The notes under the pieces: model-generated
What the model was told of the DNA's origin: nothing
What the model saw: the letters and a program-made list of their open reading frames with translations, nothing else
Databases searched by the model: none
Shown here: positions 30,966-39,832 of the stretch, one piece after another
Layout: every line of letters starts with the position of its first letter
Position numbering within the stretch: position 1 is the first letter of the stretch
IMG/VR virus record: IMGVR_UViG_3300044996_000136
Span: 1 to 40,814 of that record
Strand: one strand, 5' to 3'
Source: a virus
DNA length: 40,814 nt
Program-made: the position numbers and the translations under genes

Positions 30966-30995
30966 TTTATAGTTTGCCTGACAAATTTTTGTCAA
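30966..30995 (-). promoter_or_regulatory. Late promoter (TTGACA, N18, TATAAA) containing a stop codon
   Basis: TTGACA at 30995-30990, TATAAA at 30971-30966, 18-bp spacer. The TGA stop of the glycosyltransferase gene lies inside the -35 hexamer. A palindrome TGACAAA-AA-TTTGTCA overlaps the -35 box and could be an operator. Confidence 0.85.
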
Positions 30996-32083
30996 GTACC
31001 CAATACTGACCTTATTAACGTGGAATATTCCTGAACGTGATTTTTAATCTGATGGCCCTGGATAGTCTCAAAGGCGTTTTCTCCCATCTTTCTCCTTAGT
31101 TCAGTATCAACAATCAATTTTGAGAGCTTATTAAACCAATCATCGGCGGTATAACAAAGATAGCCGTTAACTCCATCGTTAACTACTTCTTCATACTGCC
31201 TAATCCCCTGGTAAACTCCGGGCTTACCCGCTGCACCGTATTCAAGATACTTGATATTACTCTTGGCTTTGTTATAGGTATCTATGCTTAATGGAGCTAC
31301 ACAAATATCCGTTTCTGCCATGTAACCGGGGTATTTATTATTAATCCATCTATAAATATCCACGTCGCCATATCCCACACGATACCTTGACCCCCATTTC
31401 ATTTTCCAACGACCAACATGGGCGCCAATACAAAGCAAGTCAACGTGGGGGAATTCCTTAAAGATTCTATCTATACCATCTTCAAACGCCTTTTCTTGTA
31501 AATCAATGAAGTGAGTTGTTGATCCAAAGTGCGTAATAGTTATCTTACCATCGTTTTTGAAAGGCTGTTTATATTTATATAAATCAAGATCAATATAATT
31601 GGGAATAACTGTTATTTTATCTTTACTTTTCTTAGAATCATTCAAAAGAACATTCTTTAGAAATCTGTTAGTAGTTACAACGTGGTCAACGTCGTCTAAT
31701 ATGCTTATAAAATTACGCGCCCCCTCGCTTCCTTTCCTGTAAACGTAATAAGAGGGATTATCGGGGCGGATGTAAGGAAGAGCGTCGTCAACGTCCATAA
31801 TAATTTTAACGTCGTTTTTTCTCGCGAAACATCCCATTGCAGCATAACTCCAAGCGCTGGCGGTGTAATTGAAGAAAAAGACTTTGTATTTTTGTGAAGC
31901 TTCTAACCAGTCCAGGCGTTTATCTTTCGCCTCTTTAGTCGAAAAGATATCCACTTTAAACTCCACATCACCATCTTTGTATCCGTTAAGATACTGCATG
32001 GGCTGGATTACACGAACAAAGTCGACCCCAGATGTTCTTTCCGGCGTATCATGACTTGGGACTGAAAAAATAGGTACGGTCAT
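30992..32083 (-). CDS. GT-B glycosyltransferase (family 4-like)
   Basis: 363 residues with the two-domain GT-B layout. The C-terminal half has the nucleotide-sugar binding pattern KSNIKYLEYGAAGKPGV followed by VVNDGVNGYLCYTADDW, where the Glu of the EX7E-like motif would bind the donor sugar. It would transfer a sugar from a nucleotide donor to a glycan or protein. It is the last gene of the carbohydrate operon and overlaps the gene before it by 4 bases. Confidence 0.85.
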   Translation of the reverse strand: MTVPIFSVPSHDTPERTSGVDFVRVIQPMQYLNGYKDGDVEFKVDIFSTKEAKDKRLDWLEASQKYKVFFFNYTASAWSYAAMGCFARKNDVKIIMDVDDALPYIRPDNPSYYVYRKGSEGARNFISILDDVDHVVTTNRFLKNVLLNDSKKSKDKITVIPNYIDLDLYKYKQPFKNDGKITITHFGSTTHFIDLQEKAFEDGIDRIFKEFPHVDLLCIGAHVGRWKMKWGSRYRVGYGDVDIYRWINNKYPGYMAETDICVAPLSIDTYNKAKSNIKYLEYGAAGKPGVYQGIRQYEEVVNDGVNGYLCYTADDWFNKLSKLIVDTELRRKMGENAFETIQGHQIKNHVQEYSTLIRSVLGT

Positions 32084-32850
32084 TTTTGCGTGTCTTCTAT
32101 AAAAATATCCAATCTCTTACTAAATATGCCTCGTAGGTTCATGTAATGCGTTCTAAAGCCTTCCGTGTCCAGGGGGATATGTTCATCATACCCCCAGCTT
32201 ATACCATTCAGGCCCGGCTCATATCTTTTGAACTCGTCTTTTGAGTTGTTATTAATCATAACAACACGGCAACCGCATAGCCTAGCAACTTCTGTCATGG
32301 CCGTTACGGGATCATAGCAATACATGACGTCACACTCGTTAAGAAGGTCTGCTAGTGCGGATTGGTTTACAGCAAACTGCCTAGTTATGGGAATAGCGTC
32401 TTGTGGGTGAGCGTTAGTTGATATTCCCTTCCCAACAAAGTAGCACGTTTTATTCCTTGTTTTTTTCTGGTCTTTGAATAGATGAAGGTTAAGAATAGGC
32501 AGGAAAAGGATATGGCTTTCCTCCAGGTCTTCATCCTCGCAAAATAACCTAGAGAAAGAATAAATCCTATCACCCTTGTTAAATATCGTTGGACCAGGAT
32601 GGGCAACGCCATTTTCCACCAGGCTCATCACTCCGGGCTTATTTAGTAAATATCTAACGACCGTACTAGCCTCCATGTCGTTACCGTGGTAAATTTCCGG
32701 GTAAACCCCAATAAATTCCTGATTAGGGATCTTAGCATTAAGATAAGCAATCTGCCCCTTAGCAAGTAACCATCCATAAAGACCGTACATCACACGAATC
32801 CCCCCAGAGACTGGATCAAACGCTGGTGTCCTTAAACTGTAGGCTTTCAT
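32080..32850 (-). CDS. Glycosyltransferase-like protein (GT-B half)
   Basis: 256 residues from ATG 32850 (ATGA overlap with the gene before). Residues about 130-160 (CYFVGKGISTNAHPQD) and 175-215 (LADLLNECDVMYCYDPVTAM, then RLCGCRVVMINN) look like the C-terminal domain of a GT-B enzyme. It lacks a fully recognised donor motif, so the activity is uncertain. Context supports glycan synthesis. Confidence 0.6.
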   Translation of the reverse strand: MKAYSLRTPAFDPVSGGIRVMYGLYGWLLAKGQIAYLNAKIPNQEFIGVYPEIYHGNDMEASTVVRYLLNKPGVMSLVENGVAHPGPTIFNKGDRIYSFSRLFCEDEDLEESHILFLPILNLHLFKDQKKTRNKTCYFVGKGISTNAHPQDAIPITRQFAVNQSALADLLNECDVMYCYDPVTAMTEVARLCGCRVVMINNNSKDEFKRYEPGLNGISWGYDEHIPLDTEGFRTHYMNLRGIFSKRLDIFIEDTQK

Positions 32851-33584
32851 AAGACAGTTACTGTCTTTCCATAGTGCGCTATCTTCTTCCAATTTTCTTT
32901 TACATCCTCAACAATAGGCATGTTTGGTATATCCAGTTTGGGGAAGACGTTACCCCTCGCAAAGTGATAGGCCTTAACTTGCTCACCCTTCAACATGGTT
33001 TTTCCATTCTCAATATAAAACTGGACTTCTCGCCCTAGGGATTTACAGCCATAATAGTCCTTGTCTTTATCCCATATAAGGCGGTGCATTTTGGAAACAA
33101 GCGAGTCCTGATACCAGACCAGGTTTAGGGTGTCATTCTCTTTTCTTAGGTAGTCCATAGCTTTTTTATTGGCTTCTTCCCAGATACCCCAGAATTCCGG
33201 CCTTCTTGAGGCTACCATGCCCGCCTGGACGTACATTTCCTCGGAAATGCTATCAAAAGAGGCGTTCTCATAGTCGTTATAGTTCCAGACCCCGCCAACG
33301 TCATAGTCTTCATCGAAAACCCTTGTTAAACGATCCAAAATTATAGTATCCGCGTCAATATTGACCACTAGCTTATATCTCCCAGCTAAAAGACGCGCAA
33401 AAGTTGGCTTCGCTTGGTAAAAATTAATTTTCTCCTTATCAAAAACCCTGTCTATCTCATCCTGCCGAAAAACTACGAGGGGAATATCGGGGTGGAACTT
33501 CTTGAAAGAATTAATAAAAATGTGTGCTCCTACCGGGTAGAAGTACGCGTCATCAACAATAGTAAAAGCTACAGCACTACCCAT
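32847..33584 (-). CDS. GT-A glycosyltransferase with DxD motif
   Basis: 245 residues. The start is a Rossmann-like half (AFTIVDDAYFYPVGAHIFIN), and Asp77-Ala-Asp79 in LVVNIDADTIIL is the metal-binding DxD motif of GT-A enzymes such as GT8. Further segments (YVQAGMVASRR; WYQDSLVSKM) fit acceptor and donor contacts in this fold. The acceptor is unknown. It is one of three transferases in the operon. Confidence 0.78.
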   Translation of the reverse strand: MGSAVAFTIVDDAYFYPVGAHIFINSFKKFHPDIPLVVFRQDEIDRVFDKEKINFYQAKPTFARLLAGRYKLVVNIDADTIILDRLTRVFDEDYDVGGVWNYNDYENASFDSISEEMYVQAGMVASRRPEFWGIWEEANKKAMDYLRKENDTLNLVWYQDSLVSKMHRLIWDKDKDYYGCKSLGREVQFYIENGKTMLKGEQVKAYHFARGNVFPKLDIPNMPIVEDVKENWKKIAHYGKTVTVL

Positions 33585-33602
33585 ATCTTGCTAAACTGAT
33601 AT

Positions 33603-34259
33603 TCATTTTCTTGTGAAAAGTAGAATAATAGCACTACTATCGTAACGCCGGGCAATAAACCCTAGGCTTTCCATGTAGGCAACTAAGTCCCGCCAGGTGG
33701 GGTGATGAAATTCAATCTCGATAGCCTTGATCTTGTGGGCTACGTTCTTAAACCCATCTGAACGTAAAATGTCATCCTCTGCCCCCTCAACGTCGAATTT
33801 AACAAAGTCAACGCTGTCAATGTTGTTTTCTTTAAAGAAAGTTTCGAAAGTTTGAGCTTTGACGGTTTCCTTTTCTTGGCCATAGTCGTTAGTGTAACTG
33901 TTACACGTCCGATTCTGGGATAATTTGTGCATGGTGACTTCTCCATCTTTACCTGCTATAGCCATGTTAAATAAGTCGACGTTATCCCACTCGTTAAACT
34001 CCTTATTTTTCTTTAATGCCTCATAGTGTTCCGATGATGGCTCTATTGCATAGAGTTTAGAGCAAAAGTTTCTCATGTACTGCGTAACTACACCAATATT
34101 AGCTCCTACGTCTATGACTACCATGTCCGTTTTAGTATTAAAAATATCAGCGTAGACCCCGTCAAAATAAATCTCCTTATAGATATAGGGGATAAAGAGA
34201 GAATCGAACTTAATCGGATTATCTTTTGTCCCAACTGGATAAAATAATGCTCCTAACAT
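33603..34259 (-). CDS. FkbM-family methyltransferase
   Basis: 218 residues. VVIDVGANIGVVTQ (about 47-60) is the SAM-binding motif I, LYAIEPSSEHYEAL motif II, and VDFVKFDVEGAEDDIL the hallmark of FkbM O-methyltransferases, which often modify sugars. A good ribosome binding site (AAGGAG) precedes ATG 34259. It probably caps or decorates the glycan made by the neighbouring transferases. Confidence 0.88.
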   Translation of the reverse strand: MLGALFYPVGTKDNPIKFDSLFIPYIYKEIYFDGVYADIFNTKTDMVVIDVGANIGVVTQYMRNFCSKLYAIEPSSEHYEALKKNKEFNEWDNVDLFNMAIAGKDGEVTMHKLSQNRTCNSYTNDYGQEKETVKAQTFETFFKENNIDSVDFVKFDVEGAEDDILRSDGFKNVAHKIKAIEIEFHHPTWRDLVAYMESLGFIARRYDSSAIILLFTRK

Positions 34260-34260
34260 A

Positions 34261-34749
34261 TTATCTCCTTAGACTAATAAAACTAGGCTTATTATTAGCT
34301 AACATCTCCTTAACCATCCCGGGCACGTCCTCTTTAGTTTCCGGGTAAAACTGGACAATATTTAATCCTTTCAAGAAAACCTCAGCCAAAGTGCCATCAT
34401 GACTTGGGCCGTCATGATTATAATCTTTCCCCCTACCAGCTCCTATCAGCTTAACGGGGACTTGCTCGCCATGAAGGTATAAAGCTATAGTTTCTGCTGC
34501 CCGCAACATGAAGGAAGAGATTGTATACACCCATGGGACTTTACCCTCTAAAGCTAAACCTACAGCCATTCCTAGCATGGCCTGTTCACTGGCCCCGCAA
34601 TTAATAAACCTGTCTGGGAATTTATCCCTTATATCATCAAACATTTTGTAGCCAAGATCACCGACAAGAAGCCAGACATTCTCGTTAGCCTCCATCTGGC
34701 GATATAACTCTGCTGCAAAATATCCTCGTTGTGATTCGTGTACATTCAT
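34261..34749 (-). CDS. Transketolase-like subunit, pyrimidine-binding domain
   Basis: 162 residues covering only the PYR domain of a thiamine diphosphate enzyme. FINCGASEQAMLGMAVGLAL carries the conserved Glu55 that activates the cofactor. The usual transketolase C-terminal domain is absent. It should pair with the product of the overlapping upstream gene, as in split two-subunit transketolases. The reaction would move a two-carbon unit onto an aldehyde, perhaps building an unusual sugar. Confidence 0.85.
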   Translation of the reverse strand: MNVHESQRGYFAAELYRQMEANENVWLLVGDLGYKMFDDIRDKFPDRFINCGASEQAMLGMAVGLALEGKVPWVYTISSFMLRAAETIALYLHGEQVPVKLIGAGRGKDYNHDGPSHDGTLAEVFLKGLNIVQFYPETKEDVPGMVKEMLANNKPSFISLRR

Positions 34750-35366
34750 AACTTGATTGCCTCCTCGTATTCTTCTTTCGTTAGTTTGTGATAATGTCCA
34801 TCTAGTCCTTGTAGGAAGTCTGGATATTTAAACATGTCAACCTTAACAACAAGGGCAGGGTAATGCTCCTGCATTCTTAAGTCAAGCCAGTCTACATCAG
34901 TTTTCCCATAAGCACTATATCCATTACCAACCACGGTAATTCTCAAATTCTCCAGTTTTTGCTCATTAGCAATTCGTAAAGCCTCCCAGTTTGACCCCTC
35001 AGCCATTGCACCATCGGAAGTTACACAATAGACGTTTCTATTTCTGTTAGCCAAGGCCATACCGACCGCAATTGGCAGTCCCTGACCTAAACTGCCAGTA
35101 GAACACCAGATACCATCCTCTACATCTCTATTTGGGTGTGTACCATGCTTAAGTACCAAAGCCTCAGCGTCTTTGCCGTATTCCTTTTCCAGTACTACAG
35201 CAAGAGCAAGAAATGCGTGACCATTGTCTAAAACAAAAGGATCATCTTTGCCCTTGATTAAGTGAATGCGATCTATGATATTAACCGAGGTTAAAACTGA
35301 GCTTAAATGAGTTAGCCCATGTTTGTAACTTATATCAATGCACCTACGCTCCAACTTATTAATCAT
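34746..35366 (-). CDS. Transketolase-like subunit, pyrophosphate-binding domain
   Basis: 206 residues forming the PP domain. GSLGQGL (91-97) and the SDGAMAEGSNWEA stretch (Asp118 and a downstream Asn148 in VVGNGYSAYG) bind Mg-thiamine diphosphate. DNGH (48-50) also matches transketolases. It overlaps both neighbours by a few bases. With the next gene it makes a complete but minimal PP plus PYR enzyme, about half the size of a metabolic transketolase. Confidence 0.87.
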   Translation of the reverse strand: MINKLERRCIDISYKHGLTHLSSVLTSVNIIDRIHLIKGKDDPFVLDNGHAFLALAVVLEKEYGKDAEALVLKHGTHPNRDVEDGIWCSTGSLGQGLPIAVGMALANRNRNVYCVTSDGAMAEGSNWEALRIANEQKLENLRITVVGNGYSAYGKTDVDWLDLRMQEHYPALVVKVDMFKYPDFLQGLDGHYHKLTKEEYEEAIKL

Positions 35367-36138
35367 GTTTTTTAAATTCCTCTACCATCTCAGCAATTGA
35401 CTGTTCAAGTGTTTTTTTAGGAAGCCACCCGGTACTTCTTATTCTTAAATTAGTAGATACCCAGTTTTCGTTATCGTAGCTCCTCATGCTTGGGACCTGG
35501 ACAATATTTGCTTTTTTCCCGGTTATACCCTCTACAATCTCCTTGACTTGTCTATTCGTGTAAGAAAGTCCAGACCCGACCTCAAAAGTGCCAGACAATC
35601 TCTTTGCGGAAATGAGGATCAAAGCATTCACCAAGTCGTCAACGTCAATGAAGTCGTGCGTAGGTTCGGGGACGAAGTTCATTGTCTCGCCAGTTAAGCA
35701 AGACCTAATAAGCGTGGGTATCAAATGTGCCCTTTGTTCACCGACCCCCGTAACTGAAAACGGTCTTACAATGGCGATCGGAAGTCCTTGATCCTCTTTA
35801 TATGCCAGGCAGATTTGCTCCCCGGCCTTTTTTGCCCTTGAATAAAATGTTTGACGTTCCAGACCGACAGAAGACGAACTTAGATAGATGAGCGAATCAA
35901 AGCCGTACCTAACACCAGTGTTTATAACGCTTATTAAATCAGTAATATTAGCTCTAACCATCTTCTCTGGCCCAGAATGGCTAGCCATGTTTCCATAGGT
36001 TGAACAAAAAAAGAATCTTTTGTATGGAGAATCGAAACTATCAAGTTCTTCGTGGGGAATAGGTACAGAATCTGGAAGTTTTGAAGTTAAATGACTACCA
36101 ATAAAACCATTAGCACCAGATACAAAAATTTCAGACAT
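35359..36138 (-). CDS. NAD-dependent sugar epimerase/dehydratase
   Basis: 259 residues of the extended short-chain dehydrogenase type. SGANGFIGSH (7-16) binds NAD(P), and Tyr99-x3-Lys103 (YSRAK) with Ser87-90 forms the active site. TFEVGSGLSYTNRQ near the end is typical of nucleotide-sugar epimerases. It is the first gene of the carbohydrate operon, starting 20 bases after a promoter -10 box. It would reshape a nucleotide sugar; the substrate cannot be read. Confidence 0.87.
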   Translation of the reverse strand: MSEIFVSGANGFIGSHLTSKLPDSVPIPHEELDSFDSPYKRFFFCSTYGNMASHSGPEKMVRANITDLISVINTGVRYGFDSLIYLSSSSVGLERQTFYSRAKKAGEQICLAYKEDQGLPIAIVRPFSVTGVGEQRAHLIPTLIRSCLTGETMNFVPEPTHDFIDVDDLVNALILISAKRLSGTFEVGSGLSYTNRQVKEIVEGITGKKANIVQVPSMRSYDNENWVSTNLRIRSTGWLPKKTLEQSIAEMVEEFKKHD

Positions 36139-36158
36139 AAACAAATATCAACTACGGA

Positions 36159-36188
36159 TGTATATCACTCCTAACCGTTGCATGTCAA
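36159..36188 (-). promoter_or_regulatory. Promoter of the carbohydrate operon (TTGACA, N18, TATACA)
   Basis: TTGACA at 36188-36183 and TATACA at 36164-36159, 18-bp spacer. The TGA stop of the preceding gene lies inside the -35 hexamer. Unlike the four other late promoters, the leader is only about 14 bases and has no hairpin. Confidence 0.82.
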
Positions 36189-36364
36189 GGCTGCTTAGGT
36201 AATTCTCCTACCGTATACTGTAAAACCATCTCAAAACTCCCGTGATTTGTGCTAACCCAGACGGGACTAACAACTAGCCTCATGCCATGTTTTTCGCACA
36301 GTTCCTGATATTCTTTTGAAAACAATTCAGCTTTATTTACTGGTTTGTTTACTTGGTCTGCCAT
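36185..36364 (-). CDS. Small phage protein (59 residues)
   Basis: ATG 36364 to TGA 36187-36185. The sequence (FSKEYQELCEKHGMRLVVSP, then STNHGSFEMVLQYTVGELPK) is of a kind seen in small proteins of several tailed phages, without known function. The start shares one base with the upstream stop (TAATG). Its stop codon forms part of the next promoter. Confidence 0.72.
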   Translation of the reverse strand: MADQVNKPVNKAELFSKEYQELCEKHGMRLVVSPVWVSTNHGSFEMVLQYTVGELPKQP

Positions 36365-36675
36365 TATTCATCACCCCTTGCGTCTTGAAACTCTGCGGGT
36401 AGATCCTCCCCATCATTAGTTTTTGGTTGGTATTTTTTAATAGCTTCGTAAGCTATCTGTCTTACTGGATCGTCATTGAAAGGAAATTCATCCTCATTAA
36501 AATCAAAAGATCTTTGGTCAATTGGGTCTTTGCCTAATTTGCGAAGTTCTTTTGTGGAGAAACCAACTAAATCAATATGGGATTGTTTTTGTAAATAGTT
36601 TATATTCAACTGCGCAATCTTCCAGTAGGTAGCATTAATCCCTTTTCTGTTTGGTAGTGATTTTAGTAATGCCAT
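36364..36675 (-). CDS. Small protein downstream of the tail fibre
   Basis: 103 residues. The start (MALLKSLPNRKGINATYWKI) is like small phage virion-region proteins that begin MALLK..L.NG. The end is acidic (GEDLPAEFQDARGDE). A TATAAT box lies six bases before the ATG. Function unknown. Confidence 0.68.
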   Translation of the reverse strand: MALLKSLPNRKGINATYWKIAQLNINYLQKQSHIDLVGFSTKELRKLGKDPIDQRSFDFNEDEFPFNDDPVRQIAYEAIKKYQPKTNDGEDLPAEFQDARGDE

Positions 36676-36681
36676 ATGTGT

Positions 36682-36710
36682 ATTATACCACTATTTTGCT
36701 ATGCTGTCTT
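36682..36710 (-). promoter_or_regulatory. Possible leaderless promoter (AAGACA, N17, TATAAT)
   Basis: TATAAT at 36687-36682 is perfect, but the -35 box (AAGACA at 36710-36705) matches consensus at only four positions. The ATG follows after six bases, as at 11167. Confidence 0.45.
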
Positions 36711-39482
36711 GCTCCCTACGCATGACATTTCCACGTGAAAATCTGCACTAATACCATAAATTACATTTCCATAAGTATCTGCCGCATCAGCTCCTAGTCT
36801 TGATAATGAACAAAGCAGTATAGAAGATACGGTTTTTCCTGTTCCAGTTATATTTGAGAATGCGTGCATTACGTGTTTATCAGCAACGGCAGGTGCGGCA
36901 AAAGTTAGTGTTTCTGATGTTGCTGTAGGGAATGTTCCATCAGCATTCGCCCATGAATAAGTGAGGGTCCATCTTGAGTTTCCAGAGGTGGCGTCTGGAT
37001 AAGCAACGTGGATATGGATTCCTATATCTGAACCCTCCTTATAATTATGTGGAATTTGAACATTGAAATAGAGAACATTTGTTACTGTTGCGCTAAACGC
37101 TGGCGCTTCGCTACTTTTGTATGCTGTCCAAGTAGGGGGATTGGTTGATGATACTTTTACTGTAAGGAGATTAACTACAACATCATTCCAAACAGTTGCT
37201 GTACCCTCAAAGGTCATTTCCCCACCCTTTGTTATCTTTATCCCATTAGTTGTCCCTCCTAACCACAATGCCCCATCGGTGTCCCCGTTGGCGTCAAGGA
37301 AGATCATGTTAGGCTCTGTGTCACTCTCGACCCTAAAATCAGCCGTAGCGGCCCCTTGCTCGTTAAAAATCGCCCCACCAACACCATCAAAAGAAACTAA
37401 TACTTGAGCGGATGAGTTTTGCCATTCTGAAAGATTAGTGGTTTGCGTTGAATATCCTTTTACTTTAAACTGCAAAATGTCCTCTGATCCTACAATTTCC
37501 AAGTACTGCCCTAGGTGATTCCATCCGTTGTCTGAATAGATAGCCCATGGACTAGTAATATAGGCAGACTTTTGATTCCTTATGTGAAGAGCCATGTTTG
37601 TAGTAATTGCCGATCCTGCCCCTCCAAGCACGGAATCAACGTCAATGTGGTACATGTTGGTTATCGTTCCCGTTGAAGTATTTCCATTAGTCATCGCAAG
37701 GCCAAAGTTATTCGTTACAATTCCAGTGCTAATATTTCTAGCAACAAAGCGAACCCCCTGATTATTTGTGCTTGTGCCAGTTCCGCTATGCTGAGCCAGC
37801 GCATATAATCCCCTAACTGCGCCTGTCCAGTTTTGAGTGCCTAGGGACCTAGTAAGAAAGTACCCTGCGTATGGGACTTTTGCGTTGGCAGCAGCAGTCG
37901 CAGTACAGTAATTTTCCGCATAGATACAATAAATATCTGCGGTGGGATCGGTAACAGACTGATAGAATTGCGTGTTTGTTGTTATGCTTGCTGTACCTCC
38001 AGTAATACCAAAGTAAGTCCTTTGGTTAGTGGTGTCCACATTTAAGACTTGGGTAGTGCCCCCCTGTTGGAAGATCTGAAACGTGGTTGTCGAATTGGCC
38101 GTGGGGGTCAAGTTAAGATCGCCAGTAATAGGATCATTAGAAGCGTCTAGCTTGAGATACGTTGTCGGTACTGCTGCTATAAAGGAATCGATTTGAGCGT
38201 GGGTGTTAGTTCCGATATTAGAAAGCGTAGTATGATTGATTTGTGCTCCATCTCCTCCATTGTGGTCGTGTGAGTCTCCGTTTGTAACTAATTTTCCACT
38301 AAAATCAGAGTAATGAACTCCATCCAGCATATCTGCATTCAGATTTGTATTTAGTGTGGTTGAAGTGGTGGCGTATGGTTGCGTACCTACCGCTACCGTG
38401 GAAACAAAGTTATATGCGTTTTGAACTCCCTTGATGTAAGAATTTCCCCTTACAAGCTCGTTTCTGGAGCTTTCATCGTCTATAAGATCAACAAATATCG
38501 GGTTAGTCCAGGCTACAGCAGTACCACCAGTTATCCTGCATCTTATGTACAATTCTGTGCCTGTTATCGTGTAGGAAGCAGACGTAGTTGATGAGTTTGT
38601 CTGGATGATTGATCCCTTTGAGTACCATTCAAAGGTTGAGGACTGATTAGTGGAGATTGTTATGGTGTTTCCGCTTTGGGTTATAGTTAAGACGTGTTCC
38701 GTCTGTCCTGAGGGTGTTTTAACAGAGTAAAAGTTTCCCGCCTTTAGAGAATCCAAAATGTTTGAAGCCGTTAAACTATTCGCATACACCTTTACTGCCT
38801 GTTTGCCCGCATATCCCGCTGAGATGTCGTGTAGGTCATCAACTGAAGACACCCACAGTTTTTTTCCCTTAGTAAGAACCGTATCTATTTCGGTATCAAA
38901 TTCGTCGTTCCTGATACCATTCCATATTTCCATGCCAAAGTAGCCGTTTGTTTGCTCAATATCGGTAGTTTCCCACCCATTAGCTCCCCCGCCAGGGTGG
39001 TTTAATTCCATGTAATTACTATCAGCGGTTCCCAAGTCTATAGTCGTTTGAGCCGCTTGGAGTGATTGATCAGTTACACTTATCCCCATTTTCTTCAAAT
39101 GGGCTGCATTACCTATTGGTGCGGTAACGTAGTCCTCATCACCAAGGATAAATAAGATTCCTGAAACACCAGGATCGGGGGTTACATAGTCATGGTCGGT
39201 TATTGAGACGAAGTCATAACTTAACCCTTTATAAAAGTTCATAACAGTCGTGGGAGAATCCGGCACACCTGCGGAATTAGAGGTATGGCAGTGTATTTGC
39301 CCTTTATAGGTGTTAGTTTTAGAGTGTTTGTATGGGTTTACAATATCAACACGCTTGCCCTGAAAGGTGTTGTCCTTTATTTTTAGATAGCGGGAATCAA
39401 TAACGGCCCCTAGATCACTCTCGGAGTGATCGTGCATGACAAGATTCTTTTTTACAAGAAAATCAATGGTTGGACTAGCCAT
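36699..39482 (-). CDS. Tail fibre/receptor-binding protein with an intact PHP phosphoesterase domain
   Basis: 927 residues. Residues about 58-255 form a PHP domain with its full metal-binding set: His64 and His66 (IHCHTS), Asp96-His97-Asp98 (ITDHDYV), His162 (LNHPGG), Glu185 (MEIWN) and Asp216/His218 (VDDLHD). The rest is beta-rich fibre, ending in a segment (HIHVAYPDATSGNSRW) common to fibre tips. PHP enzymes hydrolyse phosphate esters, so this fibre may cleave a phosphate-containing surface polymer. Metal sites and fibre composition are seen; the substrate is inference. Confidence 0.82.
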   Translation of the reverse strand: MASPTIDFLVKKNLVMHDHSESDLGAVIDSRYLKIKDNTFQGKRVDIVNPYKHSKTNTYKGQIHCHTSNSAGVPDSPTTVMNFYKGLSYDFVSITDHDYVTPDPGVSGILFILGDEDYVTAPIGNAAHLKKMGISVTDQSLQAAQTTIDLGTADSNYMELNHPGGGANGWETTDIEQTNGYFGMEIWNGIRNDEFDTEIDTVLTKGKKLWVSSVDDLHDISAGYAGKQAVKVYANSLTASNILDSLKAGNFYSVKTPSGQTEHVLTITQSGNTITISTNQSSTFEWYSKGSIIQTNSSTTSASYTITGTELYIRCRITGGTAVAWTNPIFVDLIDDESSRNELVRGNSYIKGVQNAYNFVSTVAVGTQPYATTSTTLNTNLNADMLDGVHYSDFSGKLVTNGDSHDHNGGDGAQINHTTLSNIGTNTHAQIDSFIAAVPTTYLKLDASNDPITGDLNLTPTANSTTTFQIFQQGGTTQVLNVDTTNQRTYFGITGGTASITTNTQFYQSVTDPTADIYCIYAENYCTATAAANAKVPYAGYFLTRSLGTQNWTGAVRGLYALAQHSGTGTSTNNQGVRFVARNISTGIVTNNFGLAMTNGNTSTGTITNMYHIDVDSVLGGAGSAITTNMALHIRNQKSAYITSPWAIYSDNGWNHLGQYLEIVGSEDILQFKVKGYSTQTTNLSEWQNSSAQVLVSFDGVGGAIFNEQGAATADFRVESDTEPNMIFLDANGDTDGALWLGGTTNGIKITKGGEMTFEGTATVWNDVVVNLLTVKVSSTNPPTWTAYKSSEAPAFSATVTNVLYFNVQIPHNYKEGSDIGIHIHVAYPDATSGNSRWTLTYSWANADGTFPTATSETLTFAAPAVADKHVMHAFSNITGTGKTVSSILLCSLSRLGADAADTYGNVIYGISADFHVEMSCVGSKTA

Positions 39483-39483
39483 A

Positions 39484-39816
39484 TCAAGAATAAGTCAAGG
39501 AGGTAAGGTCTGTAGCAACCTGGGAGAAATTAGCATTATCCGCCCAAGTTATGACAGTCGTTCCCGCCACTGAGCTGTCTATACGCTTACACTGCCATTT
39601 TGCTGTTGATTGGGCTGTACCAGGAGCAGCAATACCTAGGTAAGTATAATTACCACTCACGGTTATTTTTGTAGCCATTGCGTCAGCTACAAGAGCTTGA
39701 GCGTTTGTCCCATCAAAGCCAAAGCAAATAACCGCAAGAGCCCTTAAAGATTGATCGTAGACGCTATTTAATACGTTCTGCTCGCTGTGTTTGTTTTGTG
39801 TGCTATCTTGTGCCAA
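39484..39816 (-). CDS. Small virion protein before the tail fibre, TTG start
   Basis: 110 residues, beta-rich (ATKITVSGNYTYLGIAAPG). The start is TTG 39816, chosen because GAGAGGAGGT lies 6 bases upstream and no ATG is near. The composition and place suggest a small fibre-associated or decoration protein. Confidence 0.68.
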   Translation of the reverse strand: MAQDSTQNKHSEQNVLNSVYDQSLRALAVICFGFDGTNAQALVADAMATKITVSGNYTYLGIAAPGTAQSTAKWQCKRIDSSVAGTTVITWADNANFSQVATDLTSLTYS

Positions 39817-39832
39817 TTTGACCTCCTCTCAA

